Below the pieces are notes generated by a model, which worked only from the letters and a program-made list of their open reading frames with translations, made no database searches and had not been told where the DNA came from. Shown piece by piece: positions 1 through 7,655 of a DNA stretch of 64,000 nt. Source of the stretch: Streptomyces sp. CoH27 (GTDB taxonomy: Bacteria; Actinomycetota; Actinomycetes; Streptomycetales; Streptomycetaceae). The DNA lies in assembly GCF_020181035.1 (NCBI RefSeq), contig NZ_JAIQYY010000020.1:1-64000 (forward strand), in the 5' to 3' direction. Position 1 is the stretch's first letter. Each line of letters begins with the position of its first letter. The position numbers and the translations under genes were made by a program.

Positions 1-525
1 ACCCGGTACGACCGGATGATGGCCCGCCGCAAGCCGAAGAAGGGCCAGGCTGCCTCGAAGGGGTACCGCGCGGCGAAGAGACTGCGGGCGAAGGCGTACA
101 AGAAGGTCGCTCGGCAGCGTGAGGACTCCGGCCGCAAATGGGCCAAGAAAGTCGTCCGTGACCACGACGCCGTCGCGGTCGAGGACTTCCGTGCGAGATT
201 CCTCGCCAGGACCACGATGGCCCGTAAGGCCGCCGACGCCGCCATCGGCGCCACCAAGGCCGCTCTGATCGAGATGGGCCGCAAGCACGGGCGGGACATC
301 CGCCTTGTCCACCCCGCGCACACCACGATGGACTGCGCGCACTGCGATGCGAGAGCCAAGCACGCACTGCCGCTGGGGGAGCGCACCTACACCTGCACCA
401 CGTGCGGAACGGTGTCCCCCAGGGACAAGAACTCCGCACGCGTGATGCTCGTCCGGGCTGGTCTCAACCCGGCTGGTGCCGATGGCGCAAGACCTCCTGG
501 AGCGCTGCTCCAGGAGGCGGCCTGA
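1..525 (+). CDS. tnpB: TnpB RNA-guided endonuclease, C-terminal part (5' end outside window)
   Basis: The frame is open to base 1, so the start is outside the window; 174 codons remain of a protein that is normally about 350-450 residues. Counting from the first visible Met (base 16), the RuvC-II glutamate lies in AVEDF (E56), a zinc ribbon is formed by C107/C110 and C127/C130 (CAHC ... CTTC), and the RuvC-III aspartate is D137 in PRDKNSA. These are the hallmarks of TnpB, an omega-RNA-guided DNA nuclease of IS200/IS605 elements, ancestral to Cas12. All catalytic residues expected in the visible part are present, so nothing seen here inactivates it; RuvC-I lies upstream. The last codons double as RNA structure: an 11-bp hairpin sits inside the coding sequence just before the stop. 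A transposase partner is not visible. Confidence 0.88.
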   Translation, partial: TRYDRMMARRKPKKGQAASKGYRAAKRLRAKAYKKVARQREDSGRKWAKKVVRDHDAVAVEDFRARFLARTTMARKAADAAIGATKAALIEMGRKHGRDIRLVHPAHTTMDCAHCDARAKHALPLGERTYTCTTCGTVSPRDKNSARVMLVRAGLNPAGADGARPPGALLQEAA

Positions 526-563
526 GCCAGGAATCCCCTCCCTGAAGGGAGGGGAGGATTCAA
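1..563 (+). mobile_element. IS200/IS605-type element, right-hand part
   Basis: The segment holds the 3' part of a tnpB gene followed at once by two strong hairpins and a TTCAA sequence at 559-563. That is the normal layout of the right end of IS200/IS605-superfamily elements, which end in subterminal hairpins and a short cleavage tetranucleotide or pentanucleotide. The left end and any tnpA lie outside the window. The exact right boundary at 563 is inferred from the TTCAA and from the end of the hairpin, not from an empty-site comparison. Confidence 0.7.
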
Positions 564-583
564 TCTGCTCTCAGTACCACTGC
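480..583 (+). ncRNA. putative omega-RNA 3' scaffold and guide
   Basis: Two hairpins follow one another. The first is a perfect 11-bp stem (493-503 with 507-517, loop GCT) inside the end of tnpB. The second is a 12-bp stem (531-536 with 556-561 and 537-542 with 547-552) with a TGAA loop and a 3-nt GGA bulge. In characterised TnpB systems the omega-RNA is made from the 3' end of tnpB plus the right end, and the guide is whatever flanks the element. By that rule the guide would begin at about 564. The 5' limit of the RNA and the guide length are guesses. Confidence 0.55.
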
Positions 584-1109
584 GGCGCGGTGGTGTCGTG
601 GGCGGGCTGCGGTGCGGGGGCGTGTCCGTCCACTGCACGGGCCGTGTCTCCTGTACTGGCCGCCGACGCGACCGTCCACGGACAGAGCGCGGCGGGCCGG
701 AAGTGTTACCAGGCCTCTTGCAGAATGCCCCGGCGTTCACGCCGCGGGCGTAGACGCCCTTGAGGCTGTTGAGAGGTACGCACTCATGCCACCGGACCGT
801 CCTGTCCCGCTCCGTGCCGTCCGCGGGGGGAGACACGGACGGCACGGAGACGGGGGCCGGGGCGGTCTGCGGCACCGGCGTGGGCGAGCGGTCTCCCTCG
901 GCCTGCCTGGTACCGCGCCCGGCACTCCCCCAGCGCACGGCCCGCGCGAAACGTCACCCGGCCCGGCCGGCAGCCACGGGACCGGGAGAACGCCTGAGGC
1001 GTTGTGACATTTCTGTGACTACAGACGCTGTCCATCATGGGCCGTCGGCGCGACGGGAGCCCGACGGACGGCAGCGGCTCGCTAGGAACCGGCGCGAACG
1101 AGGACGATC
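564..1109. other. intergenic stretch between TnpB element and sigma factor gene
   Basis: No gene is convincing here. A short minus-strand stretch at about 695-790 has host-like codon bias and would read as a small Cys-containing peptide tail, but it has no clear start, ribosome site or recognisable family and may be the remnant of the gene hit by the element. The 150 bases before the sigma factor are ordinary GC-rich sequence, and I see no confident promoter in them. Confidence 0.4.
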
Positions 1110-1742
1110 TTGGGCCAGGCACGGCAACCCCGGCGCGTACAGGCGTACGACGGGGAACTGGGCGCAGCCGTCGCACGGGCCCAGGACGGCGACGAGGCCG
1201 CCTTCGCGGTCGCCTTCCGCCTCGTCCAGCCGGGCCTGCTCGGCTACCTGCGCGGCATCGTCGGCGACGACGCGGAGGACGTGGCGTCCGACACCTGGCT
1301 GGACATATCCCGCGACCTCGGGCGGTTCAAGGGCGACGGTGCGGGCTTCCGCGGCTGGACCGCGACCATCGCCCGGCACCGGGCGCTGGACCATCTGCGC
1401 CGCCAGCGCACCCGGCCCCGGGCGGGCGGCACCGAGCAGGACGTGCTGGACCTGCCCGCGCAGCACAGCACCCACGAGCAGGCCCTGGAGTCCCTCTCCA
1501 CCGAGCGGGCCCTGGAACTGGTCCGCGGGCTGCCCAAGGACCAGGCCGAGGCGGTGCTCCTGCGCGTCGTCGTCGGCCTGGACGGTCCCGCCGCCGCCCG
1601 CGTCCTCGGCAAGCGCCCGGGAGCGGTGCGCACGGCGGCCCACCGGGGCCTGAAGCGCCTCGCCCGCGAGCTGGGCTTCGGCGGCGAGGCGGAGCCGGGT
1701 GTGACGGATCGCGCCGCCCGGACGCTGGGGGAGTCGAAATGA
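1110..1742 (+). CDS. ECF-type RNA polymerase sigma factor
   Basis: The 210-residue protein has the two-domain layout of an extracytoplasmic-function sigma factor: a region 2 of about residues 20-95 (with the conserved GDDAEDVASDTWL helix and the FRGWTATIARHRALDHLRR segment that contacts the -10 element) and a region 4 of about residues 125-190 with a helix-turn-helix (AARVLGKRPGAVRTAAHRGLK). It directs RNA polymerase to a small regulon. The TTG start at 1110 is chosen because AGGA lies about 7-10 bases upstream (1100-1103). Its stop overlaps the start of the next gene as ATGA, so the two are translationally coupled and the partner is a candidate regulator of its activity. No autoregulatory promoter motif was certain. 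Confidence 0.85.
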   Translation: MGQARQPRRVQAYDGELGAAVARAQDGDEAAFAVAFRLVQPGLLGYLRGIVGDDAEDVASDTWLDISRDLGRFKGDGAGFRGWTATIARHRALDHLRRQRTRPRAGGTEQDVLDLPAQHSTHEQALESLSTERALELVRGLPKDQAEAVLLRVVVGLDGPAAARVLGKRPGAVRTAAHRGLKRLARELGFGGEAEPGVTDRAARTLGESK

Positions 1743-2569
1743 ACGGAAGCGGACATGAGACGGAAGCGGACATGAGTGAAGGTCCGAGCGGCGGCGGATT
1801 CCCGGGCCGTCGACGTGAGCCTGACGGCGCTCTGTCCGACCCCCGGTACGCGCGGGACGCCGCCGCCCTGGAAACGGCCCTGGCCGCCGCCATCCGCGCG
1901 GCCGACGTCGACCCCCGCGCCGAGCAGCGGGCCGTGGCCGCCTTCCTGGCCGCCCGCGACACGGGCGCGCACCGGGCCCGCACCCGGCGCCGGGACGACT
2001 GGCGCCGGCGCGAGGAGCGGCGGGCCCGGCGCCCGTTGCGGATGACGCTCGGCGTGGTGTTCGCGAGCCTCACCCTGGGCGGGGTCGCCGTCGCGGCCAT
2101 CGGTTCCGTCGCCTCCTCCAGCCACGGCACCGGCCACGGCTCCGCGCACCCGTCGTCGGTCGCTCCCGGCCGGCCGGGCGGCACCGCCCCCTCGGCGTCC
2201 ACTGGCGGCCGCCCCCCGACGGACCGCCCGGCCACAGCCAAGGACACCGAGGCCCACTGCCGCGCCTACGAGCACGTCCAGGGCCGCGGCAAGGCGCTCG
2301 ACGCCAAGGCCTGGCAGCGGCTCGTCACCGAGGCCGGCGGCGAGGCCAAGGTCGCCACGTACTGCGCCGAGCAGTTGTCCGGGGCGACGGCCACCCCGAG
2401 CAAGTCCGCCGACCCGGACAAGTCCGGCAAAGCCGCGGGCGCGGGCAACGGCGCCTCCGGCAGATCCGGCGCCTCCGGCAACGGCACGTCCGGCGGCACG
2501 GTCAAGTCGGGCGACGGCTCCGGCGGTACGGGCAAGTCGGGCGGCCGGGGCGGCGGCAAGCACAAGTAG
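1739..2569 (+). CDS. single-pass membrane protein coupled to the ECF sigma factor (putative anti-sigma partner)
   Basis: A 276-residue protein whose ATG overlaps the sigma-factor stop (ATGA). The first ~100 residues are cytoplasmic, charged and rich in Arg (RRREERRARRP). One membrane segment follows (about residues 103-125, MTLGVVFASLTLGGVAVAAI), then a long Gly/Ser/Thr/Lys-rich extracytoplasmic region with two cysteines (AHCRAYEH and ATYCAEQL). The layout of a cytoplasmic N-terminus plus one helix is that of anti-sigma factors, and the overlap supports it, but I do not see a zinc-binding HxxxCxxC anti-sigma motif. The two outer cysteines could form a disulfide. The C-terminal tail after residue 215 is low-complexity and likely disordered. 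Function as anti-sigma is an inference from position. Confidence 0.7.
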   Translation: MNGSGHETEADMSEGPSGGGFPGRRREPDGALSDPRYARDAAALETALAAAIRAADVDPRAEQRAVAAFLAARDTGAHRARTRRRDDWRRREERRARRPLRMTLGVVFASLTLGGVAVAAIGSVASSSHGTGHGSAHPSSVAPGRPGGTAPSASTGGRPPTDRPATAKDTEAHCRAYEHVQGRGKALDAKAWQRLVTEAGGEAKVATYCAEQLSGATATPSKSADPDKSGKAAGAGNGASGRSGASGNGTSGGTVKSGDGSGGTGKSGGRGGGKHK

Positions 2570-2618
2570 CAGGGGGCGGCCGGCCGTCGGGTCGCCGAGG
2601 AGGGTGACGGCCGCCCGG

Positions 2619-4229
2619 TCAGGACGTACGGCTCGGGATCACGCAGTTCTTCGGCTGTTCCCGGCCCGTGGGCCAGCCGAGGCCGATGAACTTCAGGGTG
2701 CCCATCCTCTGCCGGCCCGGATCCAGTTCGACCACCGCGACCGGTTTGTCGTACGGGTTTCCACCACGGGTCAGGCAGATCAGGCCGCTGGTGCCCTGCA
2801 CGCGGTGGGCGGACTGGAGCTGGGCCCACTCGCCGCCGACGTCCTGCAGGCTCGGCACATTCGCGGCGTCGCCGCTCTGTGCCTCGTGCAGTGCCCGGCC
2901 GATGGTGACCATGCCGTCGTAGTTGAGCATGGTGCGGGAGTCCTCCAGGTCCGGTGTGGAGCCGAGGCTCGTCCCCGCGTGGAGTGTGCTGGTGATCAGC
3001 CGCTTCAGGTTGTCCAGAGCCGCCTGGGGCTCGGTGAGGTACTGGGGGAGCTCGGCGTCGGTGGGCTCGCGGTGGTGGGCCGCGACCCAGTTCTTGCGCC
3101 AGGCGGCCAGTTCGGTGCTCCAGGCGTCCGGGTGCGCGGGGGCGGCGTACTGCACCGTCACCTTCGCCGTGCCGCCCGTGCCGCGCAGTTCCTCCCAGTC
3201 GCCTGCCGTCATGTTCTGCTGCAACGAGGCGGCGTCGGCACCGGTGATGATGGTGTAGTGCCGGTTCTCGCAGTCCAGCTTGGCGAGCTTGAGCGCGAAG
3301 AGCCGCAGGTGCAGATTGCGCCCCGCGAAGTAGATGGTGTCGGCCGAGCTCTGGCAGATGTTGTTGGCTATCTGTTCGAGCTGGTTGCCGGCCGAACCCG
3401 CCTCGTCGATCGCCGGGGAGGTGAAGCTCATCGCGTCGGGACCGGGTGGACCCGTCTCCTTGATCCCGCTGAACGCCTTCGCCAGCGACTCGTCGTAGGC
3501 ATCCTGGCGCGTGTCGTAGACCACCACCGTCTTGCTGTCCTCCCGGTCCTGCGCACCGTTGAAGTTGGCCAGCGCCTGGGCCGCGTCGTGGTTGGTGGTG
3601 ATGATCCGGGCCAGGCCGGGGAACTGCGGCTTCGCCAGCCCGTCCGCGTTCGCGATCTGGTCTCCGGTGATCCGGGAGGCGAGCACGGGAACGCCGTGTT
3701 GCGTCAGGTGCGCGATGGCGTCCTTCGTGGCGTCGAGGCTGAGGTTGAAGCCGGTGACGGCGCGCAGCTGGTCCTTCGGCGAACCGGCCATGCGCACCAA
3801 GGTGTCCACGACCGTCGCCTGGTGCCGGTAGTCCTGCCCGGGGTCGGCCAGCACCAGCTTGATCTTCGGCGGTTCCCCCTCGCCCGCGTTGGCCTGCAGC
3901 TGCCCCAGATACGCCCCCTGAAGATCGCTGCGGATCTCCCGCCGCAGGCCGGCCTTGTCCGACCGCAGCGGCAGCACCATCGCCACCGTCACATGGGGCT
4001 GGCCCTCGATCTTCTTGTTCTCCTGGGCGATGGCCCGGACCACGGCGGTGATGTCCCCGTTGCCGAAGTCGTAGCCCGAGCCGTTGACGCCGACGCACTC
4101 GCCGCCGATCCGGTCGACCCCGTCGGCACACGTGTCCGGCCGCTGGAGGTACGACCAGAGGAACACGCCCCCGGTCACGACCACGGCCGCGACGAGCAAC
4201 GCGTAAAGGATCTTCTGCCACCTGGGCAT
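2619..4229 (-). CDS. membrane-tethered periplasmic-binding-protein-like (ABC substrate-binding type I) protein
   Basis: The 536-residue protein starts with a single hydrophobic segment (KILYALLVAAVVVTGGVFLW, about residues 5-25) without a lipobox or cleavage motif, so it is probably anchored outside the cell. The rest resembles the type I periplasmic-binding fold used by branched-chain amino acid receptors: alternating beta-strand/helix blocks such as VTVAMVLPL, KIKLVLADPG, GVPVLASRITGD, KTVVVYDTRQDAYDES and ADTIYFAGRN. The ATG at 4229 has a perfect ribosome site (AAGGAGGT, about 8 bases upstream). It begins 5 bases after the stop of the ATPase gene at 4235, so the two form an operon. No permease or ABC ATPase gene is near, which suggests a sensing role rather than transport. 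The ligand is unknown. Confidence 0.75.
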   Translation of the reverse strand: MPRWQKILYALLVAAVVVTGGVFLWSYLQRPDTCADGVDRIGGECVGVNGSGYDFGNGDITAVVRAIAQENKKIEGQPHVTVAMVLPLRSDKAGLRREIRSDLQGAYLGQLQANAGEGEPPKIKLVLADPGQDYRHQATVVDTLVRMAGSPKDQLRAVTGFNLSLDATKDAIAHLTQHGVPVLASRITGDQIANADGLAKPQFPGLARIITTNHDAAQALANFNGAQDREDSKTVVVYDTRQDAYDESLAKAFSGIKETGPPGPDAMSFTSPAIDEAGSAGNQLEQIANNICQSSADTIYFAGRNLHLRLFALKLAKLDCENRHYTIITGADAASLQQNMTAGDWEELRGTGGTAKVTVQYAAPAHPDAWSTELAAWRKNWVAAHHREPTDAELPQYLTEPQAALDNLKRLITSTLHAGTSLGSTPDLEDSRTMLNYDGMVTIGRALHEAQSGDAANVPSLQDVGGEWAQLQSAHRVQGTSGLICLTRGGNPYDKPVAVVELDPGRQRMGTLKFIGLGWPTGREQPKNCVIPSRTS

Positions 4230-4234
4230 CCCCG

Positions 4235-6481
4235 CTACCTCCTTCGCCCGAGCTGTCCGGTGCAGGCGCAGCCCAGCAACGGCAGCTCGTTCTCCGCCAG
4301 GCTTCTCCACTCGGTGGCCACCCTGCCGAGCTGCCCGGCGCCGTCGAACTCCATGATCGAAAGCAGGTCCAGCAGCCTGGCCAGCGTGCCGGCGGTCTCC
4401 TGTCCCGTCGGCCTGGTCCGCTCCTCGCACAGCCACACGGCGTGCAGCAGCCGGTCCACGGTGCGGCGCAGCGCGTCTCCCTCCAGCGCGACCAGGCCCT
4501 CGGCGCGCTGCCGGCGGGTGTCCGCGCCGCCCGGATACGGCGCCTGGGCGATCTCCAGCAGCTCCGCGCACCACTTCAGCGGACGGCCGGGCAGCGTGGC
4601 GACCAGATGGCCGACCACGCCGTCCACGCCGCCGGACACCAGGTGGTGGTTCATCCGGTGCGCCATGACCGAGCGGAACGCCCCGCCCTCCGCCGTCGCC
4701 CCGCCGTCCACCGGCGCCCCGCCGTCCGCCGTCGCCCTGCCGTCCGCCGTCGCCCCACCGTCGGCCGTCGCCTCGTCCTTCGCGCGCCGGCTGTAGTGGT
4801 TGCGCAGCAGACGGTGGTCGTCGTACCAGGCGGCTCCGTCGGGGTGCAGCCCGTACAGCCGGTGCACCAGCAGCTGGCGCAGCCCGAAGTCCCCGATGAA
4901 GTGCCGCTCGCAGCTGGGCCATCCGGTGTCGGCGAGCAGTTGCCCGACCTGATGTGCCGTCAGGCGGTTGAGCCGGCCGCGCTGGTGATAGTCGAGCAGG
5001 ACGTCAGCGCACTCCATGTCGTGCGCGACCGAGAGATGGGTGAGCAGATCCAGCCACTGGCCGTGGTGCTCTTGCGGCAGCCGCACCGGCAGCTGCTTCA
5101 GGATCAGCTCCCGCAGCAGGACGTCGAACACGGGCCGCTCGCCGTCACCTTCGCCGTCGCCGTCGGCCGCAAGGTGCAGCGGTGCGTCCAGGAGGTCCCG
5201 GTCGTTGGCGTCCGCCGGCATCTGGAAGGCGGCGGCAGCGGCGGCCAGCCGGAGCACCATGTGCGGCCGTCCGCCGCTCAGCCGGGCCACGGCGGCGTCG
5301 ATACGACGACGGTTCGTACCGCCCTCCGGCTCCGCGCGCAGCTGTCTGCGCGCGGTCTCCTCGCCGATCTGGTCGCCGGTGAGCAGGGGCATCCGCAGCA
5401 GGAGCACCCCGTCGGCCAGCGGCGCCAGATCCGTTCCCTTGTGCTTACGGCGGGACCATGCGGGCGGCACCTCGTCGGCGGGCCGGAACTCCGCCGGGGG
5501 CAGCACCTCCTCCCGCCGCAGGCCCCCGTACAGAAAGGCCCCGCCGTCCGCCCGGCGCGCGGTGCCCACGATCACCACACGATCGCGCCGCCCGGCCCGG
5601 CGGTCGGTGAGCACGGCGCGCAACAGCTGCTCCCCCAGCGGTGATTCGGAGCGGTCCAGCAGCATCGCCGGGCGGCCGACCCGGCTCAGGTAGGCCAGCA
5701 CCCCCGCGTACGCCGCCTCAAGGTCCTCACGCAGCGCCCAGAAGAGGAAGCTCTCCGCCACTTCGCGCCCCTCTCCGCGGGCCCGGAAGTCGGCGGCGAG
5801 GCTGCGCAGTCCGTGCTGGTACCGGCGGTCCGCGCCCAGATACGCGCCGTAGATCCGTGTCAGTTCCCTGCGGCCTTTGGGGGTCAGGCTCGTGTCGAGG
5901 GCGGCCAGCAACGCGGTGCCCACCGCGGCCCCGTCGAGCGGCTGCTCCAGGGCCGCCAGCAGATTCCGGACGACTCCTCGGTCCCGCCAGAAGCCACCTG
6001 TGAACAGGGCGCGCAGCCGCCGCTTCTCCGGCAGGTCCGTGTACCGCTCGATCTCTGCCCGGACCGCTCGGGGAGTGCCCCCGGTGACGCCGGTCGTGAC
6101 CAGCACCAGGCCCGAGAAGAACCGGGGGAAGAGGAACGAGCCGCCCGTCCCCGGCCAGGTTCTCAGCGTCCGGGCGGCCTCGACCAGGATCTCGGTCGCG
6201 GCCGAACGGGCACCCTTTTCCCGCGCCGCCCGGTCCGCGTACTCCCCCGAGCCGCAGTCCAGGCGGACGACCGGCAGCTGGGTGGCGAATTGCCGCCACA
6301 CCACGTCCAGCAGCCGTCCCTTGCCCATGCCCGGGCCGCCGGTGAGCAGCACGACGGGCAGATCGGGCCCGTACAGCTCCGCTCGGCCGCCGCCCGACGG
6401 TGACCGCCCGAGCAGACGCGCGAAGAAGCCTTCCTCACCGAGGAGTCCTTCGAACCCCAGCTCCTCACTCGGATCCCCCAT
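4235..6481 (-). CDS. P-loop ATPase with unusual Walker A, partner of binding-protein-like gene
   Basis: This 748-residue protein has an N-terminal nucleotide-binding region: a Walker A-like loop GGPGMGKG at about residues 47-54, a hydrophobic strand ending in Asp (PAMLLDRSES, about residue 270) as a possible Walker B, and RVVIVGTARR as a sensor-1-like strand. In the Walker A the usual Ser/Thr after Lys is Gly, which is atypical. The large C-terminal half is helical, consistent with a STAND-like or AAA-like sensor architecture, but I recognise no named family. A tandem low-complexity insert (ATADGG-type) lies near residues 571-600. The start at 6481 (ATG) has a GGGAGAG ribosome site; an upstream ATG at 6529 lacks one. 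The next gene follows after 5 bases. Its role is unknown; I infer a signalling or conflict module with the tethered binding protein. Confidence 0.65.
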   Translation of the reverse strand: MGDPSEELGFEGLLGEEGFFARLLGRSPSGGGRAELYGPDLPVVLLTGGPGMGKGRLLDVVWRQFATQLPVVRLDCGSGEYADRAAREKGARSAATEILVEAARTLRTWPGTGGSFLFPRFFSGLVLVTTGVTGGTPRAVRAEIERYTDLPEKRRLRALFTGGFWRDRGVVRNLLAALEQPLDGAAVGTALLAALDTSLTPKGRRELTRIYGAYLGADRRYQHGLRSLAADFRARGEGREVAESFLFWALREDLEAAYAGVLAYLSRVGRPAMLLDRSESPLGEQLLRAVLTDRRAGRRDRVVIVGTARRADGGAFLYGGLRREEVLPPAEFRPADEVPPAWSRRKHKGTDLAPLADGVLLLRMPLLTGDQIGEETARRQLRAEPEGGTNRRRIDAAVARLSGGRPHMVLRLAAAAAAFQMPADANDRDLLDAPLHLAADGDGEGDGERPVFDVLLRELILKQLPVRLPQEHHGQWLDLLTHLSVAHDMECADVLLDYHQRGRLNRLTAHQVGQLLADTGWPSCERHFIGDFGLRQLLVHRLYGLHPDGAAWYDDHRLLRNHYSRRAKDEATADGGATADGRATADGGAPVDGGATAEGGAFRSVMAHRMNHHLVSGGVDGVVGHLVATLPGRPLKWCAELLEIAQAPYPGGADTRRQRAEGLVALEGDALRRTVDRLLHAVWLCEERTRPTGQETAGTLARLLDLLSIMEFDGAGQLGRVATEWRSLAENELPLLGCACTGQLGRRR
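4681..4770 (-). repeat. 18-bp-type tandem repeat inside the ATPase gene
   Basis: About five imperfect copies of an 18-base unit, in frame, encode ATADGG/ATADGR/APVDGG/ATAEGG variants. They lie between two helical regions of the ATPase and probably form a flexible linker that varies between strains. Confidence 0.7.
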
Positions 6482-6633
6482 GGATGCTCTCCCGCCCAGG
6501 AGCACGTGATCGTGGTGGTGGAAGGACATTAGTGGAACACAGTGCGTTCTGTCCGGACAACGTTGCGTGCACATACGGGAGTTGCCGGGGATGAACTCCC
6601 GGCGGAGCGAGGCGTCCGGGGTCCGGGGTCCGG

Positions 6634-7413
6634 CTAGGCGGCGGCCTGCCGCGGGTTCGGCTTCAGGACCGCGAAGACCGCGCCGGCCGGGTCGGCCAGC
6701 CAGGCGATGCGGCCGACGTCCGGGACGTCCGCGGCCGGCATCACGACCGTGCCGCCGTTGTCCCGCGCCCTGGCGACGGTCGCGTCCGCGTCGGCCACCG
6801 CGAAGTACGGCACCCAGCGCGCCCGCTCCTGACCGTCGCGCAGCGGGGCCACACCGCCGAAGGAACCCTCCTGCTGGTCGCCGTCGGCGATGCTGAGGAC
6901 GCGGTACGTCATGCCCGGCGCGTGCATCTCCGCCGAGCGCCAGCCGAACAGCTCCCGGTAGAAGGCGATGGCCGCCACCGGGTCGCCGACGTGCAGTTCC
7001 ACCCACACCAGGGCGTCGTCCTCCGACGTCCGCCCGAGCCCCTCGCCGGACTGCAGCACGGCGAACTCGGCGCCCTGCGGATCGGTGAACTGGGCCATCC
7101 ACACCTCGCCCATGTTCACCGGTTCCGCCCGCACCGTTCCGCCGGCCGAGATCACGGCGTCGGCGGTGGCCAGGGCGTCGGCGGCCTTGAAGTACGTCAT
7201 CCACGCGGGCGTCGCGCCCGGTTCGGTCAGCGGGCCTACGGCGGCCACGGTCGCGCCGTCCTTCTGGAGGTAGCCGTACCCGCCCGCCTCGGGACCGGCG
7301 GGCGCGAACGTCCAGCCGAAGACGGCGCCGTAGAACGCGGCGGTGGCCTCGATGTCGGGGCTGCCGAGGTCGAGCCAGACGGGTGAGCCGGTGCGGAAGT
7401 CTGTGCCGAGCAT
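6634..7413 (-). CDS. VOC (glyoxalase/bleomycin resistance) family protein with two domains
   Basis: A 259-residue protein made of two similar beta-alpha-beta-beta-beta halves, the vicinal-oxygen-chelate arrangement. Each half begins with the typical pattern (VWLDLGSPDIEATAAFYGAVFGW at the first, VWVELHVGDPVAAIAFYRELFGW at the second, residues about 13-35 and 136-158) and ends with a D-P-x-G strand (FTDPQGAEFAV and LADPAGAVFAV). Such Streptomyces proteins are generally annotated as glyoxalase-like or as antibiotic-binding; the substrate cannot be told from sequence, and metal-ligand Glu/His are not fully conserved. The ATG at 7413 has an excellent ribosome site (GCAGGAGG). It is monocistronic and diverges from the zinc-ribbon gene at 7656. 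Confidence 0.85.
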   Translation of the reverse strand: MLGTDFRTGSPVWLDLGSPDIEATAAFYGAVFGWTFAPAGPEAGGYGYLQKDGATVAAVGPLTEPGATPAWMTYFKAADALATADAVISAGGTVRAEPVNMGEVWMAQFTDPQGAEFAVLQSGEGLGRTSEDDALVWVELHVGDPVAAIAFYRELFGWRSAEMHAPGMTYRVLSIADGDQQEGSFGGVAPLRDGQERARWVPYFAVADADATVARARDNGGTVVMPAADVPDVGRIAWLADPAGAVFAVLKPNPRQAAA

Positions 7414-7548
7414 GCGTGTCCTCCTGCCGATCCGGTGCGGGGGCGCCCGCCTCCACGATGCCGCGAGGCGCGGCGGAGTGCCCGCTGAGGCGATCCATAT
7501 GCCATCGGCCGGGAATCTGTGCAGGAGCACCACACGGACTGCACACAG

Positions 7549-7598
7549 CCTTTCGAAAGGCTCGTTAGCGTGTCTGATCGCTCGATCTCCCGTACGGG
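7549..7598. promoter_or_regulatory. two palindromes in the divergent VOC / SCO2400-like intergenic region
   Basis: CCTTTCGAAAGG (7549-7560) is a perfect 12-bp palindrome and CCCGTACGGG (7589-7598) a perfect 10-bp palindrome; their centres are 39 bp apart. They lie 58-107 bases before the zinc-ribbon gene start and are plausible regulator sites. No promoter hexamers stand out. Confidence 0.4.
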
Positions 7599-7655
7599 CG
7601 TGACCAGGCCGGGGTCCCGGTGACCAACGGCGCAGTCGACTCAGGAAGACCGCAG

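Noticed and set aside
387..938. 183-codon minus-strand frame near the TnpB right end
   Set aside because: It crosses the tnpB 3' end and hairpins, and only a short part (about 695-790) has coding-like bias; no start or family supports it.
2604..4796. 730-codon plus-strand frame over the binding-protein-like gene
   Set aside because: The minus frame has a membrane anchor, fold pattern and perfect ribosome site; the plus frame is its GC-rich shadow.
4230..4922. upstream extension of the binding-protein-like gene to 767 residues
   Set aside because: It would run through the ATPase coding region in another frame; the ATG at 4229 has an ideal ribosome site right behind the ATPase stop.
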